The position numbers and the translations under genes were made by a program. Below the pieces are notes generated by a model. It was not told the origin of the DNA, did no database searches, and saw only the letters and a program-made list of their open reading frames with translations. A DNA stretch of 64,000 nucleotides, from assembly GCF_001942495.1 (NCBI RefSeq), contig NZ_MKZS01000001.1, positions 3,525,131-3,589,130 of the forward strand. The letters run 5' to 3'. This document shows, one piece after another, positions 55,178 to 63,330 of this stretch. The stretch is from Moorena bouillonii PNG. Its GTDB lineage: Bacteria > Cyanobacteriota > Cyanobacteriia > Cyanobacteriales > Coleofasciculaceae. Numbering within the stretch: the stretch's first letter is position 1; every line of letters starts with the position of its first letter.

Positions 55178-56449
55178 CTGAAGGGGTGACGAAACAAGCT
55201 GAAATGGTTGGTATGTAAAGGTAGTACCATTTTATGGTAAAAAAAAGGTAGGTGTTCTATTTGCAACAAAACCTACCTATTGACAATGTTACCCACATTA
55301 TACCAAAACCACCTAAAAAGTCAATTTACTCTAGCCGAATATATTTTCTTAAAAATTTTCGTCAATCTCTTACAGTCAATTAAAAAAGTTAGTTTGGAAA
55401 AGTTAGCCAATGCTCTTCCTTTACCTATTAAATTTGAAAGCAAAAGAAAAAGAATACAAAGATTTTTATCGCTGCCAAATCTAACCCTTGAAAAAGTTTG
55501 GTTCCCAATAGTTGAAGAAGTTTTGAAAACATACTTTACCTCGGAAGAACTAATTTATATAGCAATCGACAGAACAAGTTGGAGTCGTATTAATTTATTC
55601 ATGGTTAGCCTAATTTGGGATAAAAGAGGGTTTCCAATATATTTTACTTTGTTGCCAAAGTTAGGTAATAGTAATTTAACAGAACAACAAAGGATATTAT
55701 CAAAGGTTATACCGATTTTTAAAAATTATAAAATCTGCCTGTTGGGAGATAGAGAATTTTGCTCTGTAAAATTAGGAAAGTACTTACAGGACTTGGGCGT
55801 GTATTTTTGTTTACGCTTAAAAAAGAACGAATTTATTGAATATAAAAAAAATAATTGGCTTCAACTTAATGATTTAGGTTTAGTACCAGGAGTTTCTTTA
55901 TTTATCCAAGGAGTTAAAGTTACCAAAACCCGTGGATTTTCAAGTTTTAATGTTGCTTGTAAGTGGCAACGTAAAGTCAAGGGAATAGAACCCAAAGAAG
56001 GATGGTTTATACTCACAAACTTCGACAGAATCGAGTCAGCTATTTCCGCCTATAAAAAAAGATTTAATATAGAGGAGATGTTTAGAGATTTTAAAAAAGG
56101 TGGCTATAATTTAGAGGTGACTAAAGTTGATGGTGAACGGTTTATTTCTCTAGTTTTATTAATAGCGATAGCTTACACTTCCGCAACAATTCAGGGTCAG
56201 CAAATTAAACGTAAAGGAATACAAAACTATGTTGGTCGTGTCAAAGAATCTGGTCGAATAGAGCGGAGACATAGCAGTTTTTACATTGGTTTATATGGCC
56301 AAAATTGGGGAATTTTCAAGGATATTTGTCTAGAATTAGCAACCGAATTAATGAAACTAAATCCTAATAAACGAAAGTATTATCAACGAGGTCTAAGGGC
56401 TAGGTCGCTTATAGAGTCTGCGTTTTAACTTATTTCGTCGCCCCCCCAG
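55178..56449 (+). mobile_element. IS4-family insertion sequence (1272 bp) with 9-bp target duplication
   Basis: Ends CTGAAGGGGTGACGAAACAAG, read inward at the left, and at the right the inverse of CTGGGGGGGCGACGAAATAAG; the 21-base ends differ at four positions. CGATTAAGA flanks both sides (55169-55177 and 56450-56458). IS4-family elements of the IS10/IS50 groups also start with CTG and make 9-bp duplications. One transposase gene lies inside. Intact ends and perfect duplication indicate a recent insertion. Confidence 0.9.
55286..56428 (+). CDS. IS4-family (DDE) transposase
   Basis: 380 residues from the ATG at 55286. DDE pattern: first Asp in YIAIDRTSWS (about 92-101), second Asp in ICLLGDREFCSVKLG (about 149-163), Glu in AYKKRFNIEEMFRDFKKGGY (about 250-269), with the Y-x2-R-x3-E-x6-K signature of IS4. 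Complete, no frameshift, so it is likely to be active. It is lower in GC than the surrounding DNA. It fills most of the 1272-bp element at 55178-56449. Confidence 0.9.
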   Translation: MLPTLYQNHLKSQFTLAEYIFLKIFVNLLQSIKKVSLEKLANALPLPIKFESKRKRIQRFLSLPNLTLEKVWFPIVEEVLKTYFTSEELIYIAIDRTSWSRINLFMVSLIWDKRGFPIYFTLLPKLGNSNLTEQQRILSKVIPIFKNYKICLLGDREFCSVKLGKYLQDLGVYFCLRLKKNEFIEYKKNNWLQLNDLGLVPGVSLFIQGVKVTKTRGFSSFNVACKWQRKVKGIEPKEGWFILTNFDRIESAISAYKKRFNIEEMFRDFKKGGYNLEVTKVDGERFISLVLLIAIAYTSATIQGQQIKRKGIQNYVGRVKESGRIERRHSSFYIGLYGQNWGIFKDICLELATELMKLNPNKRKYYQRGLRARSLIESAF

Positions 56450-56900
56450 CGATTAAGATGCTATCAATCACTTTCAGATTCCCGTCATTCACCTGGATGG
56501 CATCCACTCCCTCAGAAATTGTCAGGCTTTTGAAGGTAACATTAGGCTCAGCGCTAACATTATTCTCAGCGCTAATCGTAAAGATATCAAAAGAGCCATC
56601 ACCTTGCACCGTGATTTGGTCAGCATCTTTAAATACACCAAGCTCGAGATTAGGACTGTCGCTGTCGCTAATATCGAAGCTGATTCCAACATCTTTTCCA
56701 ACAATATTCACACTGTCGGTAATCTCCAGTGTCCCTAGGGTAGGGTCTAGAGTAATCGTCTGTTGACCTGGTTCAAGTTCAAATAAGATTGTATCTTCAC
56801 CAGGAGAATTATTCGCTGCCTCGATCGCTTCTCGTAACGTGGTGACCACATCCAAAGAATTCATTAAGTCAGCTGTGGTATTAACTGTGAAAACTGCCAT
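56450..56900 (-). pseudogene. N-terminal half of split beta-helix protein (CSLREA-like start)
   Basis: Starts MAVFTVNTTADLMNS, with TLREAIEAANNSPGEDTI, GQQTITLDPTLGTLEITDSV and then beta-helix strands (SLTISEGVDAIQVNDG, NLKVIDSILI). This resembles the N-terminal CSLREA domain plus helix repeats of its paralog at 57995-59341. The frame then meets the IS at 56449 and would end a few codons later (stop at 56430). It is the 5' half of the gene whose 3' half is at 54387-55177. Confidence 0.88.
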
Positions 56901-57994
56901 AGTTATTCATCCTTTTTTTAGTTAAAAAGCTGATTGTTTCCCCAGGGTAAACGCATCTTGTTGGGTAACCGGGGGTAGTTCTCAATAAACCCAGCCTTAT
57001 TGCGCTTATTGACCAGAAATTTTCTACATATAGTGTTTATTTGATTTTTTAAAAACTATATATAGTAATCAGCCAATTAAATGCGTTTACCCTGATTGCT
57101 TCCCCCTTGTCAGCTATTATTCTTAATCCTTCCACTAAGTAGTCGGACATAAATAAACGGTACTGTCTCGAAAACTGTAAAATGCTTGTAACCTTTACCC
57201 CAAAAGGTTTTGTCTATATTTACAAAACTTTATACAGCACCCAAAACTTTTGTCCGACTACTTACCGGAGATTGTGGGAGAATAAATAGCCCGTTTAACC
57301 CTGGTGGTTGTTTACAGGTTTACGACAACTTACCTAAAGTTATCCGATTTTTACAGTTTTTTATTTTCTTTATTGACTCTTTATTTTTTTTACAAAAAAA
57401 TACCAAAATCTTAAAGATTAACCAAAGTTTTTAGGTAAGAAATCAAGGAGATAAATCTCTGAATATTCTTTGACAGACAGAAAATAAGCTCTGGGATACC
57501 TGTTAGGCTAAACTAACTATAGCAATTCATTTAAAGAACCTTTTATTCAATCAGGAAAAAAAACTGAAACTCTTGTCCCTTCTGTCTTCTGTCTTCTGTC
57601 TTCTGCCTTCTGCATTGCTGTTATGAATTTTTATTAGACAACAGATTATCCCCTCGACAACAATTGGTGTCGTCAAGGGGATAACTAAGCAATAATGTAA
57701 CCTATGTCCCTAATTGGACTTTGGAAAACTCCCTATTCACGTAAGCTCTAATTCAAAATTTTGCTTCCTTTGAGGCTACTTCAGGCTTTGGTTAAGCAAT
57801 AACTTTGAAGTTGGAGGCAAAAACAATTTTCCCCCCTTGCGCCAAGGTATTCCTACCGCAACCATATCCTCAGGTTCAGATTCCGATCAAACACAGTTTC
57901 TGAAAGCTTTTGAGAGGTTTGATGCTCTAGGGATAGATGTTTGATCCCCTTGGTTTTGTCCAAAGTCCAAGCCAGATCTAAGTTAACTCAATTT
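56901..57994. repeat. 1.1-kb gene-free stretch with a TA-flanked miniature element
   Basis: Includes a 125-bp element at 57138-57262 with 12-bp terminal inverted repeats AGTAGTCGGACA / TGTCCGACTACT, flanked by TA on both sides (57136-57264). Also CTTCTGT heptamers (about 57578-57612) and AT-rich sequence. A frame at 57210-57434 overlaps the element and is rejected. Confidence 0.7.
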
Positions 57995-59341
57995 CTAAAC
58001 TTGAATGTCATTACCTGCAATGTCATTATCTCCAAGGTCGAAGAAATTACCAAATACATTGCGATACTCACCTCCTAGGTCAACGTTATCGGTAATTTGG
58101 CTTGCTCTGATTCCGACGATAGCACCCAAACCGATAAAGAGACCTCCACCATCGCCGGTACCATCGTTGTCACTGTCAGCAATATTATCAGTGATTGTGT
58201 TATTGCCCAGGAAAATGCTATTACCACTCTCGACAGACATGCCGCCGCCATTGACTTCTGCGGAGTTACCAGTAATCTGATTGTTAAGCAGCAGCACCTC
58301 GTTATCAATGCCAAGGACACTGACACCACCGCCACTATCTCCTGTCAGGTTGTCAATAATCTGGTTATTGAATATCTGTACAACGTTGTTAGTTACTTCT
58401 CCCGAAGTACCGATTTCTATGCCAGTGTTATTGTTGCTGATTATAGTGCTATCAATAACCTTTACATTTTGACCTACGGCATTTATATCAAAGCCATTGT
58501 CTCCATTGTCGCTGAAGGTGCTGTTGATAACAAATGATGTCGTGTTGTTTCCGTTGATATCGATGCCATCTTTTTCGTTGCTTGTGAAAGAGCTACCGAC
58601 CACGTTGAGATTAGTGTTCTCTCCTGCAATCTCGATGCCATCGCTTTTGTTGTTTGTGAAGATGCTATTAATCACGTTTAGATTACCATCATCCACCTGG
58701 ATGCCATCCTCTCCCTCAGAAATTGTCAGGTTTGTGACGGTAACATTCGCACCATTGCTAATGGTAAAAATATCAAAAGACCCACCGTCACCTTCGATAG
58801 TGATTTGGTCAGGCTCTTGAAGTCCAACAATATTAACACTTTCGGTAATTTCGAGTGTCGGTTGATTTTCGAGTGTTGGAAGATTAGGGAGATCAGGAAG
58901 ATTAGGGAGATCAGGAAGATTAGGGAGATCAGGAAGATTAGGGAGATCAGGAAGATTAGGGAGATCAGGAAGATTAGGGAGATCAGGAAGATTAGGGAGA
59001 TCAGGAAGATTAGGGAGATCAGGAAGATTAGGGAGATCAGGAAGATTAGGGAGATCAGGAAGATTAGGGAGATCAGGAAGATTAGGGAGATCAGGAAGAT
59101 TAGGAAGATTAAGAATACTGGGAAAATTAGGAATACTGGGAAGATTAGGAATACTGGGAAGATTAGGAAAATTAAGAGGATTAGAGTCTAGAGTAATCGT
59201 CTGTTGACCTGGTTCAAGTTGAAATACAATTGTATCTTGACCAGGAGTATTATTCGCTAGCGCGATGGCTTCTCGTAAACTGATGAGCCCATCAGAAGGA
59301 TTAATTCCGTCAGCTGTGGTATTAACTCTAAAAACTGCCAT
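57995..59341 (-). CDS. Right-handed beta-helix protein with a proline-rich minisatellite
   Basis: 448 residues: CSLREA-like start (MAVFRVNTTADGINPSDGLI, SLREAIALANNTPGQDTIVF), then a Leu/Pro/Asp/Asn stretch (about 60-150) built from LPDLPN units coded by an 18-base tandem repeat (twelve GATCAGG copies, about 58881-59106), then beta-helix strands (NVTVTNLTISEGEDGIQVDD, NSIFTNNKSDGIEI, SSFTSNEKDGIDI, GGGVSVLG) to the end. No signal peptide visible, though such proteins can be secreted by other routes. It is a close paralog of the split gene. Function unknown; the fold fits surface or adhesin-like proteins. Confidence 0.85.
   Translation of the reverse strand: MAVFRVNTTADGINPSDGLISLREAIALANNTPGQDTIVFQLEPGQQTITLDSNPLNFPNLPSIPNLPSIPNFPSILNLPNLPDLPNLPDLPNLPDLPNLPDLPNLPDLPNLPDLPNLPDLPNLPDLPNLPDLPNLPDLPNLPDLPNLPDLPNLPTLENQPTLEITESVNIVGLQEPDQITIEGDGGSFDIFTISNGANVTVTNLTISEGEDGIQVDDGNLNVINSIFTNNKSDGIEIAGENTNLNVVGSSFTSNEKDGIDINGNNTTSFVINSTFSDNGDNGFDINAVGQNVKVIDSTIISNNNTGIEIGTSGEVTNNVVQIFNNQIIDNLTGDSGGGVSVLGIDNEVLLLNNQITGNSAEVNGGGMSVESGNSIFLGNNTITDNIADSDNDGTGDGGGLFIGLGAIVGIRASQITDNVDLGGEYRNVFGNFFDLGDNDIAGNDIQV
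58881..59106. repeat. 18-base coding minisatellite (LPDLPN units)
   Basis: Twelve copies of an 18-base unit with GATCAGGAAGATTAGGGA on the plus strand, in the beta-helix gene, each giving six residues. Copies are almost identical, so the array probably expands and contracts. The unit length is a multiple of three, so the frame is never lost. Confidence 0.9.
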
Positions 59342-59917
59342 AGTTAGCCATCCTTATTTTACTGATAAAGCTGATTGTTTTCCCCCTGTCAAGTATTATT
59401 TATAACTCCAACTATAGCGTTTATCATAGCTATGAGGTACACAGGTTTGCCGCCTCTTGCCTCTTTCCTCTTCCATGCTCCCTGCTTCCTCCTGGTTCCT
59501 GCTCCCTGCTCCCTAAAACCTTAGGTGCGCTTTCCGTTGGCGAATTAAATTCGCCACGGGTCGCACCTCATAAATTTGTACCTCATGAGTATAATAATTG
59601 CTATATATAAGTTTTTTTTGGAGAATAAATCGCCCGTTTTTTTGATAAGACGGTTATTGACAAGTTGACTACAACTTATCTAAGTATATCCAATTTTGAG
59701 AGTTTTATTATTACCTTTTTAAATAATTTATTGAGCTTTTAAAAAACTCAATAAAAAATAAAGATTGAGCAAAGTTAATAATTTTAAAAAAAATCCTGTG
59801 ACTGTATTCAAATAATTTACAAAAAAGAAATTGGGTTCAAAAAAAAATGGATATGGTAATACAGCTCATTTTAAAATAAAAACGCTATATGATTGCGATT
59901 AAGCATTAAACCATCAC
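59342..59917. repeat. Intergenic stretch with GGCGAATT palindrome
   Basis: Well-preserved palindrome at 59523-59568 (AGGTGCGCTTTCCGTTGG / CGGGTCGCACCT with GGCGAATTAAATTCGCC centre), CTCCCTG words near 59478-59512, and AT-rich sequence from 59590 to the ABC gene. Promoters for both neighbours may be here. No gene. Confidence 0.7.
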
Positions 59918-60937
59918 ATGACAGCAGCACAGCTAGACAACCCCAAGCCCAACCCACAAAACAACAGTCTGTTACACATAGAAAACCTACAGATGCACTT
60001 CCCCATCACCCAAGGAATCATCTGGCAAAAGCAAATAGGCTCCATCAAAGCTGTGGATGGACTCAATTTCGATATCAACCGTGGCGAAACTTTAGGCTTA
60101 GTAGGAGAATCTGGCTGTGGCAAAAGTACCACCGGACGAGCGCTCCTACAACTATACCGTCCGACAGCTGGTCATGTTTACTTTGAAAATATCGACCTAA
60201 CCGAGCTAGACGCTGAATCCCTGCGCCAGATGCGCCGCCGGATGCAAATGATTTTTCAAGACCCCTATGCTTCCCTCAATCCCCGCATGACCGTAGGAAG
60301 TATTGTCGGTGAACCCCTGCAAATCCATGGGTTAGCCACCGGTAAACAAAAACAAGAACGAGTCCAGTCCTTACTAGAAGTGGTAGGACTCAATCCTCAG
60401 TTTATCAATCGCTATCCCCACGAATTCTCTGGGGGTCAGCGTCAGCGGATTGTGATTGCTCGCGCCTTAGCGTTAAACCCTGACTTTATCGTATGTGATG
60501 AACCGATTGCTGCTTTAGATGTATCCATTCAAGCCCAAGTCGTTAACTTGATGCAGTCGTTGCAAGCAGATATGGGCTTAACTTATCTATTTATTGCTCA
60601 CGATTTAAGTATAGTGCGCCACATTTCTGACCGGGTGGCAGTAATGTACCTAGGCAAAATAGTAGAACTCGCAGATCGCGTCTGTTTATATGAGAACCCC
60701 TTGCATCCCTATACCCAAGCATTAATCTCAGCCGTACCAATTCCTGACCCTGAACTTGAGCGTCAACGGGAACGTATTATCCTAACAGGGGATGTACCCA
60801 GCCCGAGCAATCCCCCGAAAGGTTGTCGGTTTCACACTCGCTGTCCTATGGTAATGGATACTTGTCGGCAAGACCCAGAACCAGAGTTTAAAGATGCAGG
60901 TAGAGGACATTATGTTGCTTGTCATTTAGTCCATTGA
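59918..60937 (+). CDS. Oligopeptide/dipeptide ABC transporter ATPase (OppF/DppF type)
   Basis: 339 residues. Walker [14 protein letters not shown] (about 66-78), Q loop [15 protein letters not shown] (about 113-127), signature [16 protein letters not shown], Walker [15 protein letters not shown], and H loop FIAHDLSIV. The C-terminal part ([15 protein letters not shown]) is the oligo_HPY extension of OppD/OppF/DppF-type ATPases, which drive peptide or nickel uptake. No permease or binding protein gene is adjacent, so it is an isolated ATPase or its operon is elsewhere. Start ATG at 59918. Confidence 0.9.
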   Translation: MTAAQLDNPKPNPQNNSLLHIENLQMHFPITQGIIWQKQIGSIKAVDGLNFDINRGETLGLVGESGCGKSTTGRALLQLYRPTAGHVYFENIDLTELDAESLRQMRRRMQMIFQDPYASLNPRMTVGSIVGEPLQIHGLATGKQKQERVQSLLEVVGLNPQFINRYPHEFSGGQRQRIVIARALALNPDFIVCDEPIAALDVSIQAQVVNLMQSLQADMGLTYLFIAHDLSIVRHISDRVAVMYLGKIVELADRVCLYENPLHPYTQALISAVPIPDPELERQRERIILTGDVPSPSNPPKGCRFHTRCPMVMDTCRQDPEPEFKDAGRGHYVACHLVH

Positions 60938-60986
60938 CAAGAGGATCTTAGTATAGCGCTTATCATAGGACTAACCACTCACAAAA

Positions 60987-61493
60987 CTAATGTTCGTCCA
61001 TCGCAATGGATCGAGAGCAACGCCAATTACTCGGTAGAGCCGAAGGCCATCCCATCCGCAGGGCTTCTGGGCAAATAGTATGAATGGTCAGCTGGCAATC
61101 AATCAGCTGCAACCCTTCTTTTTCTACCTGCCTCATCCCTTGTTTCAAGATTGAGTCATTCTTGAATTCAACGGTCTGGTTACACTGAATACATACCAGA
61201 TGATGGTGATGATGGGGAAAAGGCTGATTGAGTTCATAATGTTTATGCCCTTCTGCCAATTCCAATTCCCGCAGGATGCCCATCCGTGACATTAACTTAA
61301 CGCTGCGGTAAATTGTAGATAAGCTGATTCCTTCTCCTCGCTGGTCGAGCAATTCGTGAAGTTCCTCAGCACTCAGATGGGTTCCTCTCGGTAAATTTTG
61401 GAAAACGTGGAGAATGGTCTCCCGTTGCGGTGTCATACGCCAACCTCGAGCATTGAGTTCGGCCTTGAGTGAAGCGGCAGTATAGTTAGCCAT
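60987..61493 (-). CDS. Fur-family metalloregulator (altered C-terminal CxxC)
   Basis: 168 residues. DNA-binding half (MTPQRETILHVFQNLPRGTH, STIYRSVKLMSRMGIL) and the metal half with HHHHHLVCIQC (about 93-103) and QLTIHTICPEALRMGWP. In FurA-type proteins a second CxxC pair follows (CPxC); here it is CPEA, so that pair is missing one Cys while CIQC remains. It would still bind metal through the His-rich site. It controls iron, zinc or peroxide genes; which is open. A perfect AAATAATTATTT palindrome lies at 61532-61543, 39 bases upstream. Start ATG at 61493. Convergent with the ABC gene. Confidence 0.85.
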   Translation of the reverse strand: MANYTAASLKAELNARGWRMTPQRETILHVFQNLPRGTHLSAEELHELLDQRGEGISLSTIYRSVKLMSRMGILRELELAEGHKHYELNQPFPHHHHHLVCIQCNQTVEFKNDSILKQGMRQVEKEGLQLIDCQLTIHTICPEALRMGWPSALPSNWRCSRSIAMDEH

Positions 61494-61811
61494 GGTAACC
61501 CTCTCAAAAACGAGCCATTATTGACAATATTAAATAATTATTTCTCTCACTTGCAAGAAAATTTCCTAATTGAGAATAAATAGTAAAGGATTATTGGTTA
61601 CTTTTGAGAATAGGGCACGACACGGATGCACCTCGGATGCAGGGATACGCCGAAAATACCAAATCCAGCTAAGGGATCCGGATTTGGCAAATAAGTTAGG
61701 AAAAGGGCGAATCAGGGAAAGAGGGGGCACAGAGGGAAGACAGGGAACAGGCAAAGGGTAAGCAGATTGGCCATAACCCTTGTGCCTTGTGGCTTGTATG
61801 TTATGACTATG
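61494..61811. other. Fur upstream region and spacer
   Basis: AT-rich, with palindrome AAATAATTATTT (61532-61543) and TTGACAATATTAAATAAT at 61521-61538 that may be a promoter or Fur-type box. The rest to lspA holds no gene that I can support. Confidence 0.5.
61532..61543. promoter_or_regulatory. Candidate Fur-type operator upstream of the Fur-family gene
   Basis: Perfect 12-bp palindrome AAATAATTATTT in an AT-rich stretch, 39 bases before the start of the Fur-family gene. Fur-family regulators often bind AT-rich inverted repeats near their own promoter. The site is an inference from position and symmetry only. Confidence 0.45.
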
Positions 61812-62318
61812 TTATTGCCCCTTCTCCCTAGATTTTGGCGATTGATGCTTAAAACTTGCAATAAGCAAGCATACAATACCTAGGTTGATACACACATCGG
61901 CCACATTAAATACCGGGAAGTTAATCAACCGAAAATCGAGGAAATCCACAACGCAACCCGTTACTGTCTGGTTATCTACCAAACAACTGTTGAAAAAACG
62001 GTCTATGCCATTCCCTAATGCTCCTCCCAGTATGAAGCCATAACCAAGCTGTTCCAACCTAATCAGCTTTGGCCCAAACCAAGCTAGGGCGATTAAACCA
62101 AGACTCACAGCTAAGGACAGCCAGCGCAACCAGCTGCCGTCTTTACTAAAGAGACTGAAAGCGGCACCAGTATTAGTCACATAGGTAAAGTGAAACACCC
62201 CTTGCCAGAGGGGTAGAGTCTCAGCCAATTCAAAATTCTGCACCACCCAATATTTAGTCAGCTGATCCAGAATCAGACCAATAGCAGCAGCAAACCAAAA
62301 CAGGCGGTTTTTTTTCAT
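61812..62318 (-). CDS. lspA: Lipoprotein signal peptidase II
   Basis: 168 residues, usual length, four membrane helices. Catalytic Asp residues are in GGALGNGIDRFF (about 98-109) and FPVFNVADVCINLG (about 134-147). It cuts the signal peptide of lipidated prolipoproteins in the inner membrane. Start ATG at 62318. It lies after bioY on the same strand, separated by about 410 bases that are mostly heptamers. Confidence 0.95.
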   Translation of the reverse strand: MKKNRLFWFAAAIGLILDQLTKYWVVQNFELAETLPLWQGVFHFTYVTNTGAAFSLFSKDGSWLRWLSLAVSLGLIALAWFGPKLIRLEQLGYGFILGGALGNGIDRFFNSCLVDNQTVTGCVVDFLDFRLINFPVFNVADVCINLGIVCLLIASFKHQSPKSREKGQ

Positions 62319-62730
62319 TAGTCATTAGTCATGATAGCATTTATTAATTGGGTCAGGTACTTACAGCGATGGGTTTTAGGGAGTAGGGAGTAGGGAGTAG
62401 GGAGTAGGGAGTAGGGAGTAGGGAGTAGGGAATAGGGAGTAGGGAGTAGGGAGTAGGGAGTAGGGAGTAGGGAGTAGGGAGTAGGGAGTATGGAGTAGGG
62501 AGTAGGGAGTAGGGAGTAGGTAGTAGGGAGTAGGGAGTAGGGAGTAGGGAGTAGGGAGTAGGGAGTAGGGGTCACAAAATTGACTTTACCTGATAAGTAT
62601 GGTATAAGCTATAGTCATTATTTATTAGCCATTGGTAGTCATTGGTGATTAGTCTAGGACTTACCCAGGGAAAAGAAAAATTAACGTTTTAGGCAATAGG
62701 GAACTTCGGAGCTGGGCATTACAATGACTA
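62319..62730. repeat. GGGAGTA heptamer array
   Basis: About 27 head-to-tail copies of GGGAGTA (about 62379-62569; rare variants AGTATGG and TAGGTAG), followed by AT-rich sequence and ATTAGCCATT words. It lies between lspA and bioY. A frame across it (YSLLPTP repeats) is a by-product and not a gene. Confidence 0.9.
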
Positions 62731-63315
62731 TCAATAAAACATCAACTGCCGTAGAGCAAATGCCACAACGGTCACAGAACAAACTACCACTAGCTGACTC
62801 GGTAAAGGCGAAATGGTATATTTCATGATCGCTTCCATGAGAGGCACAGCCCCAAGCACTGACCAATTGATGCCGTGGAAAATCATCAAATAGCCGACAC
62901 CGTAGGCATGGATGGTTAGTAAACCACAGAGGCAGCTAAATGCCAATGTTTCGACTCGTGGTTGTACGCGAAAGGCTAAAAAACCACAAACCCAGGCTCC
63001 GGCAATAAAGCCTAGTATGTATCCAAAGCTGGGTTCTTTGATATAGCCAATACCTCCACCTTGAGTAAAGATTGGCAGGTTTAACCCGATCACAACATAG
63101 GCAATTTGAGAAAGAGCACCAGCATTTCTGCCTCCTAAACAAGCAGCTAGTAGGACTGCTCCAATCTGATAGGTAACCCCTAAGGATATAGTTTGAACAC
63201 CTTGAGTTGACCAATCCCAGGGTGGATTGGAGACAAAGAAGGCTTCTAGAAACGTGCCGCCGATGGTCAGCAGCAAACCAATTATGGCCCACAAAATCTC
63301 ATTGGGAGCAGACAC
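62731..63315 (-). CDS. bioY: Biotin transporter BioY
   Basis: 194 residues, about six membrane helices. It starts at GTG 63315. The segment QTISLGVTYQIGAVLLAACL and GGIGYIKEPSFGYILGFIAGAW (about 93-113) are BioY substrate-binding features (YxxxPSFGYxLGF). BioY is the S component of the biotin ECF transporter or works alone. It begins 15 bases after the bioB stop, so the two form an operon for biotin supply. lspA follows at a distance. Confidence 0.93.
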   Translation of the reverse strand: MSAPNEILWAIIGLLLTIGGTFLEAFFVSNPPWDWSTQGVQTISLGVTYQIGAVLLAACLGGRNAGALSQIAYVVIGLNLPIFTQGGGIGYIKEPSFGYILGFIAGAWVCGFLAFRVQPRVETLAFSCLCGLLTIHAYGVGYLMIFHGINWSVLGAVPLMEAIMKYTISPLPSQLVVVCSVTVVAFALRQLMFY

Positions 63316-63330
63316 AGTTACATCGATAAT

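Noticed and set aside
57210-57434. 74-codon plus-strand frame
   Set aside because: Overlaps the TA-flanked miniature element and ends in AT-rich low-complexity sequence.
58805-59191. 128-codon plus-strand frame rich in IREIRK
   Set aside because: Antisense of the 18-base minisatellite in the beta-helix gene; low complexity throughout.
62318-62575. 85-codon frame of YSLLPTP repeats
   Set aside because: It is the reading of the GGGAGTA heptamer array; no ribosome site and no non-repeat part.
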